NCBI GenBank assembly: GCA_030433355.1
Contig: JAUIMG010000020.1
Span: forward strand, 1 to 50,283
Source: Bacteroidia bacterium
GTDB taxonomy: Bacteria; Bacteroidota; Bacteroidia; Flavobacteriales_E; Vicingaceae
Reading direction: 5' to 3'
Length of the DNA: 50,283 nucleotides
A program made the translations under genes and the position numbers. Positions within the stretch are counted from its first letter, which is position 1. Each line of letters opens with the position of its first letter. Shown here piece after piece: positions 24,962 to 33,225 of this stretch. The notes beneath the pieces were generated by a model, which searched no databases, was not told where the DNA came from, and saw only the letters and a list, made by a program, of their open reading frames with translations.

Positions 24962-25081
24962 ATTCAAACGGTAAAAATGAAGTTTGAATAAGAAATTGTT
25001 AGTAGTCATGCGCTAATACACTCTTCATTCGGCTTTAAATTAAAAATGACACATTTCATCTATTTTCTTCTCAGTTTGAAT
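24962..25081. promoter_or_regulatory. GTTTGAAT half-sites in the kinase/TonB-receptor divergent region
   Basis: ATTCAAAC (24962-24969) and GTTTGAAT (24982-24989) form a perfect 8-bp inverted repeat with a 12-bp spacer, and a third GTTTGAAT sits at 25074-25081. A looser pair, TTCGGCTTTAA (25028) and TTCCGACTTTAAG (25088), is also present. The 251-bp gap (24897-25147) has no ORF. The sites may be bound by the LytTR regulator; the sequence does not match the classical LytTR consensus closely. Confidence 0.4.
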
Positions 25082-25147
25082 TGATTCTTCCGACTTTAAG
25101 AATAGAATCCTTTCTTCATTTGCACCATCAATTATAAATTAAAAACC

Positions 25148-27574
25148 ATGAAACGAGAATCTTTAAATTCAATTTTATTTTACTTTATTCTGTCTACCTT
25201 TTTCTTTTTAATGTCTGTTGCTGTATTCGCACAAACTCAAACTATTAGAGGTAAAGTAACAGATGGTATTTCCAATATGCCAATTATTGGAGCGAATGTA
25301 ATTTTATTAAATAGTGATCCATTATTAGGTACTTCAACCAACATTGATGGTAATTATGTATTAGAAAATGTACCAGTTGGACGACAAGCTATTTCAATTC
25401 GTTCAATTGGATATAAGAATCAAGATTTTCCTAACATTTTAGTCACTGTTGGTAAGGAGGTAATTCTCGATGTTAAGTTAGAAGAATCTGTTCAGAAATT
25501 AGATGAGGTGGTTGTTACTGCTAATGGTTCTAAGGCTGCACCTAATAATGAATTAGCCAAAGTAAGTGCAAGGACTTTTAGTTTAGAAGAGGTAAATCGC
25601 TACTCTGGTGGAAGAAATGATGTAGCTAGATTGGCAAGTAGTTTTGCAGGTGTGAGCGCACCCAATGACTCTAGAAACGATATAGTAGTTAGAGGAAACT
25701 CACCCACAGGATTGTTATGGAGAGTGGAAGGCATTCCTATGCAAACAACAAATCACTTTTCTACTTTTGGAACAACAGGCGGTCCTGTTAGTGCATTAAA
25801 TACAAATCTGTTAAAAACGTCTGATTTCTTAACCGGTGCTTTCCATGCAGAATATGGTAACGCTAATGCAGCTGTCTTCGATGTTGAAATGAGAAAGGGT
25901 AATAATCAAGAAACCGAATATACAGCCCAATTAAGTGCCTTCAGTGGCGCAGAGTTTATGGCAGAGGGTCCGATAAATAAAGAAAAAGGAACTTCTTATT
26001 TGGCTTCATACCGCTATGGAATAGCAAGTCTAGCAGCAACAGGAACATCAGCAACACCATATTATCAAGACTTTTCATTTAAAGCCGACTTGGGTGAAAC
26101 ACCTTTGGGGAGGTTATCAGTTTTTGGATTGGGAGGAATAAGTAGCATCGACTTTCTAGGTGATGAAATCGACGAAAATGATTTATTTGCTAATCCAAAT
26201 CAGGATGCTTTTGTGGAGAATAGCTTGGGATTATTAGGGGGTAAACTAGTAACCAATTTAAACTCTACATCTTATTTAAAAACATCTTTTGGCTACTCTA
26301 TGAATACAAACAACTTTAATCAGGATAATATTATTCGCGATCAAAACCAAAATGAAATTAATAAGTACCGTGCAACAGAAGTTAAAGACAGAGACAATAG
26401 GTATACGATAAACTCAGTTCTCAATAAAAAGTTTAATGCTCGCACATCAATGAGAGCAGGTGTTTTGGTAGAATTCTATGATGTTTCTTCTTCTGTAATC
26501 GATAGAGATAATAGAGTTGGAATACCTGATGAAGATGGAGATGGCATTCCAGATGAATTTAGAACTGTAAGAGATGTAGATGAGCAATTTGTGTTGTCTC
26601 AATATTTCGCACAGGGAGAATATAAATTTACTGATGATCTTAGTGTTACAGCAGGCTTGCATGCACAGCAATTAACCTTTAATAACGATTTTGCCATAGA
26701 ACCAAGAGCTGCAGTAAGTTGGGGTTTCAGACCAAATCAAACTTTGAGTGCTGCCTATGGATTGCATTCGCAAGTAGTTCCTTTTCCTGTATTGTTTTAT
26801 GAAGAATTAAATGCTCAAGGCGAAAGTGAGAAGGTGAATAACAATCTTGAATTTAGTAGAAGTCATCATTATGTTTTAAGCTACGATAGATATATAGGCG
26901 ATAGTTGGAGAGTAAAAGTTGAAACTTATCTGCAAGATCTATTTAATCTTGCGGTGGATGATACATCAAGTAGTTATTCAGTGGTGAACGAAGGTGCGGA
27001 TTTTGTGTTCAATGAAAGAGGAAATTTGAAGAATGGTGGTACAGGAATGAATTATGGGGTTGAGTTAACTGTAGAGAAATTTTTCAGCAAAGGCTATTAT
27101 ATGCTAGCTACTGCGTCTATGTTTGAGTCTACCTATAAAGGTAGCGATGGGATTGAAAGAAGTACAGCATTTAACAATCAATTTGTAGTGAATTTTTTAG
27201 CAGGTAAAGAGTGGAAAGTAGGTAAGGAAAAAAGAAATGCTATTACATTTGATACGAGGTTAGCGGCATCTCAAGGTAACCCTTTTACGCCGATAAACTT
27301 AGATGCTACAAGAGCAAATGGAGGAAGGGAAGTACTTTTTGAAGACCAAGCTTACAGCCAGAATTACGATGACTACTTTCGTTGGGACATGAAAGTAGGT
27401 TTCCAATTAAACGGGAAGAAGAAGAAAGTTTCCCATCAGTTTTTTGTTGACTTCCAAAATGTGTTGAATAGAGAGAATGAGTTTACAAGAAGATACAATG
27501 AAGTAACAGATGAGATAAATTCTGTGAGTCAAATAGGCTTTTTCCCAGATGTTTTATACAGAATACAATTTTAA
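25148..27574 (+). CDS. TonB-dependent outer-membrane receptor with CarboxypepD_reg domain
   Basis: 808 residues: signal peptide 1-29 (cleavage near VFAQT), a carboxypeptidase-regulatory-like domain at about 33-112 (IRGKVTDGISNMPIIGANVI), a plug domain (about 118-240; DIVVRGNSPTGLLWRVEGIP) and a beta-barrel ending in the aromatic LYRIQF. At this length and with no neighbouring SusD-type gene it looks like a siderophore, vitamin or peptide receptor rather than a glycan-utilisation SusC. The substrate is unknown. The next gene begins 2 bp downstream, and a two-component system is divergent. Confidence 0.92.
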   Translation: MKRESLNSILFYFILSTFFFLMSVAVFAQTQTIRGKVTDGISNMPIIGANVILLNSDPLLGTSTNIDGNYVLENVPVGRQAISIRSIGYKNQDFPNILVTVGKEVILDVKLEESVQKLDEVVVTANGSKAAPNNELAKVSARTFSLEEVNRYSGGRNDVARLASSFAGVSAPNDSRNDIVVRGNSPTGLLWRVEGIPMQTTNHFSTFGTTGGPVSALNTNLLKTSDFLTGAFHAEYGNANAAVFDVEMRKGNNQETEYTAQLSAFSGAEFMAEGPINKEKGTSYLASYRYGIASLAATGTSATPYYQDFSFKADLGETPLGRLSVFGLGGISSIDFLGDEIDENDLFANPNQDAFVENSLGLLGGKLVTNLNSTSYLKTSFGYSMNTNNFNQDNIIRDQNQNEINKYRATEVKDRDNRYTINSVLNKKFNARTSMRAGVLVEFYDVSSSVIDRDNRVGIPDEDGDGIPDEFRTVRDVDEQFVLSQYFAQGEYKFTDDLSVTAGLHAQQLTFNNDFAIEPRAAVSWGFRPNQTLSAAYGLHSQVVPFPVLFYEELNAQGESEKVNNNLEFSRSHHYVLSYDRYIGDSWRVKVETYLQDLFNLAVDDTSSSYSVVNEGADFVFNERGNLKNGGTGMNYGVELTVEKFFSKGYYMLATASMFESTYKGSDGIERSTAFNNQFVVNFLAGKEWKVGKEKRNAITFDTRLAASQGNPFTPINLDATRANGGREVLFEDQAYSQNYDDYFRWDMKVGFQLNGKKKKVSHQFFVDFQNVLNRENEFTRRYNEVTDEINSVSQIGFFPDVLYRIQF

Positions 27575-27576
27575 AA

Positions 27577-28596
27577 ATGAAAAAAATACTAATAACGGGT
27601 ATTAGTGGTTTCTTAGGTTCTCATACTGCGATAGCCGCACTAAATAAGGGCTATGAAGTTGTAGGAACTATTAGAGATATTAAGAAGGCAGAGAAGATTA
27701 AAAAACTGATTGCTAAGCATACGAATCATATAGGAAAGCTTAGCATCGCCGAAGCTAATTTGTTAGATTATGAAATTTGGAATAAGCTATCTAAAGAGGT
27801 TGACGCTATACTTCATATAGCTTCTCCTTTCCCAAGAACGCTTCCTAAAAATGAAGAGGATTTAGTTAAACCTGCAAAAGAGGGTACTTTGAATGTTCTT
27901 CAAGCCGCATCAAAAAATAAACTAAAAAAAGTAGTTGTTACTAGTTCTATTGGAGCTATTGCTTATGGAAAGTTAAATGGAAAAAGAAAGAAAGTTTACG
28001 ATGAAAATGATTGGACTGATGAGAGTATTTTAAACGACTCTACTCCATACTATCGAAGTAAAACAATAGCAGAGAAAGCTGCTTGGAGGTTTATTGAGAA
28101 TGATATAAGTGGACTCGAAATGGTAACGATATGTCCTGGAGCCATATTAGGTCCGGTATTAGAAGAAGATTTTGGAACTTCAGCAAACATTGTAATTAAA
28201 ATGATGGATGGGAGTACTCCGGCAATTCCCAAAATTGGTTTTGAAATAGTAGATGTTAGAGATGTCGCCGAATTACATCTTTTAGCTTTAGAAAGTTCAA
28301 ATTCGAATGGAAGTCGCTACGTTGCAACTTCAAGTTTTATGGAGCTAAAGCAAGTGGCTGAGGTTTTAAGGCAGGAGTATCCAAATCGTAAAATCCCAAA
28401 AATTACAATACCTAACTTCATAGTTAGGTTGGTTTCCGTTTTTATTCCTGAACTAAAGCAAGCGCTCATAGAATTAGGAAAGAGTAGAGAATTGAGCAGT
28501 CGAAAAGCCAGAGAAGAATTGGATTGGAATCCAAGGTCAGCAGAAGCAGCAGCATTAAGTTGCGCAAAATCAGCGGTAGACCTAGAGCTAGTATAA
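27577..28596 (+). CDS. NAD-dependent epimerase/dehydratase, dihydroflavonol-reductase-like
   Basis: 339-residue extended short-chain dehydrogenase. Rossmann motif GISGFLGSH near residue 8, catalytic TSSIGA and YYRSK (Tyr and Lys of YxxxK), and the CPGAILGP segment typical of the dihydroflavonol-4-reductase-like group. Reduces or dehydrogenates a small carbonyl substrate in the cytosol. It starts 2 bp after the TonB receptor stop and is surely co-transcribed with it, so it may act on an imported compound; this is inference. Confidence 0.88.
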   Translation: MKKILITGISGFLGSHTAIAALNKGYEVVGTIRDIKKAEKIKKLIAKHTNHIGKLSIAEANLLDYEIWNKLSKEVDAILHIASPFPRTLPKNEEDLVKPAKEGTLNVLQAASKNKLKKVVVTSSIGAIAYGKLNGKRKKVYDENDWTDESILNDSTPYYRSKTIAEKAAWRFIENDISGLEMVTICPGAILGPVLEEDFGTSANIVIKMMDGSTPAIPKIGFEIVDVRDVAELHLLALESSNSNGSRYVATSSFMELKQVAEVLRQEYPNRKIPKITIPNFIVRLVSVFIPELKQALIELGKSRELSSRKAREELDWNPRSAEAAALSCAKSAVDLELV

Positions 28597-28678
28597 TTTA
28601 TGTTAAGTTATTTTTAAGATATTCCATTTGGCTCTTATTAAAGAGTTTAGCATTTATTTTCTCTTTACTTTTAGCTCT

Positions 28679-29452
28679 ATGATTTTATCTTACGCCAAAA
28701 AAGGAGCATTTATAGCGTCAATCGCTGTTATCTCTTCCTGCAACCTTTACAAGCCAACCGCACTAAATACCCCAATTTTACAAGAAAAGGGAGATTTGAA
28801 TGCTTCTGTTGCATTGGTGAATAGTTTAGACCTAATGGTAAATTATGCCGTAACCGATCATATTGCAGTTCAAGCTAGTGTAGCTACGGCTTATGAATTA
28901 GAGCTAACTTCTGAAGTTAATGGAGTTTCTGAATCTGCAACTTTTCCCAATTATAAATATGATATAGGTTTAGCTTATTATAATGAAAAAACGAATGGAG
29001 ATAACTTTTTGATTGGAGGAGGTTACTCTGCTGGAGAGATGGGTGCTCTAATAGATAATACGGATGATGATTTTATTGGTCTTCTTATTACAGAAGGGGC
29101 ATATGGGGCAAGCTTTAATTCTGGTTTTATACAGTCGAACTACTTTTTTGAAGTTGGAACGAATTGGTATATCGGTATTCTTGGAAGAGTAAACTACTTA
29201 ACTTTTGATGAGTTTGATTATTCTTTTATTTTTTCAGATTCGTCTAATTTTAGCTCAAATTTTGCTCCAAGAGAAAATTCAGCAATTATAGGTCAATTGG
29301 GTGCTGAAGTTAAATTTACTGGCGATAGAGTAGGTGCTTTTGCACAATTGCATACTGCTTTTGATAGCAATGATGAAAGGTATTTTTCTACAAGAAGAAT
29401 GTCACTGCATATTGGAGTGGCATTTAAATTGAATGAGATTCTTGGCTTTTAA
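28679..29452 (+). CDS. Outer-membrane-type lipoprotein, unknown function
   Basis: With the ATG at 28679 the protein has 257 residues and begins with a lipoprotein signal ending AVISSC (lipidated C21), which decides this start over a TTG at 28628. The mature part has alternating beta-strands (VALVNSLDLMVNYAV, YDIGLAYYNE, NFLIGGGYSAGEMGA, GAFAQLHTAF) and ends LHIGVAFKLN, resembling a small beta-barrel or barrel-like fold. No family recognised. It follows the reductase gene by 82 bp. Confidence 0.65.
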   Translation: MILSYAKKGAFIASIAVISSCNLYKPTALNTPILQEKGDLNASVALVNSLDLMVNYAVTDHIAVQASVATAYELELTSEVNGVSESATFPNYKYDIGLAYYNEKTNGDNFLIGGGYSAGEMGALIDNTDDDFIGLLITEGAYGASFNSGFIQSNYFFEVGTNWYIGILGRVNYLTFDEFDYSFIFSDSSNFSSNFAPRENSAIIGQLGAEVKFTGDRVGAFAQLHTAFDSNDERYFSTRRMSLHIGVAFKLNEILGF

Positions 29453-29479
29453 GGTCAATAACCTCACTACTTTTAGGGA

Positions 29480-30883
29480 ATGAATTTTAATCTTTGGAAG
29501 AATAAGTGGAAAGAAGTAATAGCATGGTTTGCTTTTCTTTTTATTATTTTCTTTTCTGCTTATAAAATGCAGCAGCATATTTCTGTTGGCCACGATTGGG
29601 GAGGTGATTTTGCTCTTTATGTAGATCAAGGACAGGCCATAGTGAGCGGAGATTTAGAAGGTCTTTATCAGAAAAGCAAATTCACAGTTGACTATTCTTC
29701 TCGGTTGCAAGGACCCTATCTATATCCTATGGGGTATCCGCTTTTATTAAGTCCCATAGTTGCAGCTTTGGGCCTTAATTTCTTTTGGTTGAAACTATTT
29801 ACTTCTCTCTTTTTCTATTTAGGTTTAGTTGTTCTTTTTCTAAACTTCAAAAAAGCATTTAAAGAATTATTTAGTCCGCTATGGATTGTTTCGCTAATAG
29901 CAATAAGTGATCATTATCTATTTCATGGTGACCAAATCCTATCCGATTTTCCCTTTTTCTTTTTCTGCTTTTTGAGTCTGCTTTTATTTAAAAAGGAGAT
30001 GAAAGATAAAAGACAAATCCTTTTAGGTTTCCTAATATTTTTTACTTTTTTAATTAGAGATTTAGGTGCTCTTTTATTGGTTTCTCTTTTTGCATATCAG
30101 TTTTTTAATTCTAATTGGAAAGTTCTTATCAAGAGTCAATCCTATACTTATATTACTTTTAGTTTACTACTAATTCTTTCTTTTGTAGTATTTCCATTTG
30201 GTTCTAAAAACCACTATGAATTATTCGTTAACAAACTTGGTTGGGAAAGTTTCACAGATAATTTAGAATACTATCTAAGCATTTTTGAGATGTTTTTTAG
30301 AGGCGCTGAAAATAACCCATGGTTAGAATATATGATGCTTGCTTTGCTTCTTTTTGGCATGTGGCTTTCTTTTAAAAAGCACATTCATTTTGTTAGTTTT
30401 TTTATTTTAGGTTTACTTGTTTTGTTGCTTTGGCCATATCATCAAAGTATCCGATTCTTATTTCCTTTAATTCCTTTATGCTTATTCTTTATGTTGCAGG
30501 CTGTAGCCATTATTCCAAAGTGGCCTCGTTATTTAATTGCTTTCCCTTTAATTGTTTATGCTTCCTTTTTCTTCTTTCAAAATTCCATGGCATTGAATGA
30601 ACAGAACTTAAAGTTAGAAACTAACCAGATTTATCAAGAAGAGAACCTTGAGTTATATGAGTATGTAAATCAAAATTTTTCTAAAGAGGATACCATCGTC
30701 TTTTTTAAGCCCAGAGTTCTACGTATGTTTTGTGGGGTAAATACTCTTTATTTAGAGCCATATAAATTCTCTAATTCTCCCTATAAGTATTTAATCACCT
30801 ATAAACCATGGACGGATAACAAAGGCTTAGATAGTTTGAGAATTAAGAAGGATTTTCCAAGTTTTACAGTTTACTCTAAATAG
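29480..30883 (+). CDS. Multi-pass membrane protein, GT-C glycosyltransferase-like
   Basis: 467 residues with about ten hydrophobic helices. The first periplasmic loop carries D39 and D43 (GHDWGGDFALYVDQ) followed by YPMGYPLLLSP, the arrangement of GT-C (ArnT/PMT, GT39-like) enzymes that use polyprenyl-phosphate sugars. A short C-terminal periplasmic domain follows the last helix (about 380-467). Probable mannosyl- or aminoarabinosyl-type transferase; acceptor unknown. It starts 27 bp after the lipoprotein gene. Confidence 0.68.
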   Translation: MNFNLWKNKWKEVIAWFAFLFIIFFSAYKMQQHISVGHDWGGDFALYVDQGQAIVSGDLEGLYQKSKFTVDYSSRLQGPYLYPMGYPLLLSPIVAALGLNFFWLKLFTSLFFYLGLVVLFLNFKKAFKELFSPLWIVSLIAISDHYLFHGDQILSDFPFFFFCFLSLLLFKKEMKDKRQILLGFLIFFTFLIRDLGALLLVSLFAYQFFNSNWKVLIKSQSYTYITFSLLLILSFVVFPFGSKNHYELFVNKLGWESFTDNLEYYLSIFEMFFRGAENNPWLEYMMLALLLFGMWLSFKKHIHFVSFFILGLLVLLLWPYHQSIRFLFPLIPLCLFFMLQAVAIIPKWPRYLIAFPLIVYASFFFFQNSMALNEQNLKLETNQIYQEENLELYEYVNQNFSKEDTIVFFKPRVLRMFCGVNTLYLEPYKFSNSPYKYLITYKPWTDNKGLDSLRIKKDFPSFTVYSK

Positions 30884-30890
30884 CTAATGC

Positions 30891-32291
30891 TTAAATAAAA
30901 TATTCCTGTTTAGGCTCTGCAACGGTAATGTTATAGAAATCATTAGAATTCAATTCATTTGCAAAATTTTCTAAGGCATCTATATTTCCGTGCACTAAGA
31001 AGAGGTTTTCAACCACTTGCTTGTCTTGACAGGATAAAAATCTAATCAGCTCTTGATAATCTGCATGCGCACTAAAAAAGTCAATGGACTCTATTTTAGC
31101 ATTTACTTGAGTTGGAATACCATAAATGCTCACAATTTTATCTCCCCTTAATAATCTACCACTTAAGGAGCTTGGTTCACTGTAGCCAATAATCAAAACG
31201 GTGTTTTTTTCATCACCCAAGCCATTGGCTAAATGGTGTTTAATTCTTCCAGCATCTGCCATTCCGGAAGCAGAAATAATAATGCAAGGTTCTTCTAGCT
31301 CGTTGATCATCTTAGAGTCTTCTGCATCTCGCACATAATATAAATGATCAAAGCCAAAAGGGTCGGCACCTTTTTGCATAAATTTTTTGGTGGCCTCTCC
31401 AAAACATTCGAAATGATCTTTCATTATTTCTGTAGCCGAAATTGCTAAAGGACTATCTACAAATACTTTAATCTTGCTCCCTTCTTTGTTTATACCAAGC
31501 TTGTTAAGCATAAAAACCATTTCTTGGGTTTTTCCTATACTAAAAGCTGGGATAATCAGCTTGCCTCTATTAATTCTACAACAGTTCTCAACAATTTCTT
31601 TGAGTTTTTCTTTCGCTTCCTTGATGGATTCATGCAGCCTATCTCCATATGTGCTTTCGCAAATAATGGTGGATGCCTGCGGAAAAGGCTGGGGTTGTCT
31701 TAAAATTTTATTGATATACCTACCAACATCTCCTGTAAAGGCAAGATGATGAGTTTTATTGCCTTCTTTTATTTTTAAATTAATAATAGCACTCCCTAAA
31801 ATGTGGCCTGCATCTGTAAAATTTACTATAATGTCTTCATCTACTTGATATTCCTCCTTATAATTAAAGGTTTTAAAAAGCTCCCAACACTTATTTACAT
31901 CTTCAATCGAATATAGTGGTTCAATTAATCGCTTGCCCTCAGCTTCTCTTTTTCGATTAATATATTCAGCATCCGATTGTTGGATATGCGCACTATCTGT
32001 AAGCATAATTCTGCACAAATCATAGGTGGCTTTTGTGGTAAATATTTTCCCCTTAAAGCCACTTTTTACTAGGTAGGGAATAAGTCCTGAGTGGTCTATA
32101 TGTGCATGCGACAAAAAGAGGTAATCAACAGCTTTGGCATCGAACCCAAGGTTGCGGTTTTTTAAGGCACTTTCAGAACCTCTCCCTTGAAACATGCCAC
32201 AGTCTAATAATAGTTGTTTTCCATTTTTAAGACTGATAAGATGCTTACTTCCTGTTACTTCTTTGGCTGCACCATAAAATTGGATTTTCAT
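30891..32291 (-). CDS. Metallo-beta-lactamase/beta-CASP RNA-processing nuclease
   Basis: 466 residues: metallo-beta-lactamase domain with metal ligands H62, H64, D66 and H67 (LSHAHIDHSG), a later HILGS and FTGDVGRYI, then beta-CASP (ESTYGDRLH, PAFSIGKTQEM, SPLAISATEIM) and the C-terminal RMMBL segment (FFSAHADYQEL, FLVHGN). Belongs to the COG1236 type of exo/endonucleases. It probably processes or decays RNA. The TerB-like gene lies 6 bp upstream in the same operon. Confidence 0.9.
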   Translation of the reverse strand: MKIQFYGAAKEVTGSKHLISLKNGKQLLLDCGMFQGRGSESALKNRNLGFDAKAVDYLFLSHAHIDHSGLIPYLVKSGFKGKIFTTKATYDLCRIMLTDSAHIQQSDAEYINRKREAEGKRLIEPLYSIEDVNKCWELFKTFNYKEEYQVDEDIIVNFTDAGHILGSAIINLKIKEGNKTHHLAFTGDVGRYINKILRQPQPFPQASTIICESTYGDRLHESIKEAKEKLKEIVENCCRINRGKLIIPAFSIGKTQEMVFMLNKLGINKEGSKIKVFVDSPLAISATEIMKDHFECFGEATKKFMQKGADPFGFDHLYYVRDAEDSKMINELEEPCIIISASGMADAGRIKHHLANGLGDEKNTVLIIGYSEPSSLSGRLLRGDKIVSIYGIPTQVNAKIESIDFFSAHADYQELIRFLSCQDKQVVENLFLVHGNIDALENFANELNSNDFYNITVAEPKQEYFI

Positions 32292-32297
32292 AGAAAT

Positions 32298-32672
32298 TTA
32301 TATAGAATTGATATCTCTTCTAAAACGTTCAATCAATTCATTTTCTTCCCAGGTGATGGGTTGCATGGAACGAGCTACTTTTTCTAAAATTGCGGGAAAG
32401 TCTGATCGCATATCATCTGTGAGGTATGCTTTATGTAAGGTCATTTCTTTTATAGAAAGCTGATATAGCATTTCAATATCAAAAGAATCGTGTTTGCTTA
32501 ATACATGGAAAATAATTTCAGAAACATCTACCTCTTCGTTTTCGCATTTTGAAGATTTTACTACAATGTCATGTAGCTTATTTCTTTCTTCCACATCAAT
32601 TTTACCATCGGCTTTGGCAACAGCAAATGCTGCTAGTCCTAGTCCATAATATAGTCTTTCTATTTCTGTCAT
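32298..32672 (-). CDS. TerB-like protein
   Basis: 124 residues, helical. AFAVAKADGKIDVEERNKL is the acidic, metal-binding-like first motif of the TerB/DjlA fold, which has no proven enzymatic role. Despite the name, tellurite resistance is not implied: no other ter genes are present. It is immediately upstream of the beta-CASP nuclease (6 bp gap), so the two are likely co-expressed. Confidence 0.72.
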   Translation of the reverse strand: MTEIERLYYGLGLAAFAVAKADGKIDVEERNKLHDIVVKSSKCENEEVDVSEIIFHVLSKHDSFDIEMLYQLSIKEMTLHKAYLTDDMRSDFPAILEKVARSMQPITWEENELIERFRRDINSI

Positions 32673-32741
32673 CTATAGTTGGATTTGTCTTCTAAGTTAG
32701 AAATTATAATCAAAAGGACTAAATTTTATTTAACATCAAAA

Positions 32742-32753
32742 TGATAATTATCA
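32742..32753. promoter_or_regulatory. TGATAATTATCA palindrome in a divergent intergenic
   Basis: A perfect 12-bp palindrome lies 41 bp before the lipoprotein start at 32794 and 70 bp before the divergent TerB-like gene. It looks like a shortened Fur-type box but lacks the central base and full arms. Candidate operator only. Confidence 0.3.
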
Positions 32754-32793
32754 AATAAATAAAATATGTTTTATGGTTAAGTTTGAATATACA

Positions 32794-33225
32794 ATGAAAT
32801 ACATCCTAACTACCCTAATCGTTTTTACAATTTATTCTTGCGGAAACAGTCGTTTGTCTAAAGACTCAAAAAGTATTGCCTATTTAGAAGGCGATTTAGA
32901 GATAGTAGCTTCTTATATTCAAACAGAGTTTGCCGGAGAAGCCGAAGAGGGAAATAAAAGTTGGATAACTATTATCCTAAATAAGGAGAGTTTTACTGAG
33001 TTTACCTTAGATAGTATGGTTTTTAAGCCTAATGCATATCAGCTTGCAGAAGAATTTAAAGGGTTCACTATTAAAAATAATCAAACTAGACTATTATTAA
33101 AGAACTCTTCCTCAAAAGATAAAACTGCGCAGTTTAGCTCTATACTATACTACCACAAAGGCAATAAAGTCTATCGTCAAAATCTATTATCTGTCGAGCT
33201 AAAGGAACCCCTTTATTTACCATAA
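32794..33225 (+). CDS. Small lipoprotein, unknown function
   Basis: From the ATG at 32794 the protein has 143 residues and a lipoprotein signal (MKYILTTLIVFTIYSC, lipidated C16); an ATG at 32773 would only add seven residues before the signal. The mature part is beta-rich (ITIILNKESFTEFTLDSMVF, QFSSILYYHKG). No family recognised. Its stop directly abuts the ATG of the BNR protein at 33226, suggesting translational coupling and a joint role at the cell surface. Confidence 0.65.
   Translation: MKYILTTLIVFTIYSCGNSRLSKDSKSIAYLEGDLEIVASYIQTEFAGEAEEGNKSWITIILNKESFTEFTLDSMVFKPNAYQLAEEFKGFTIKNNQTRLLLKNSSSKDKTAQFSSILYYHKGNKVYRQNLLSVELKEPLYLP

Noticed and set aside
28628-28679. TTG start for the 28679 lipoprotein
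   Set aside because: An extended N-terminus would bury the lipobox behind a second hydrophobic segment; the ATG at 28679 gives a normal lipoprotein signal.
32298-32672. Tellurite-resistance locus
   Set aside because: Only a single TerB-like fold protein is present; no terC/D/E neighbours.
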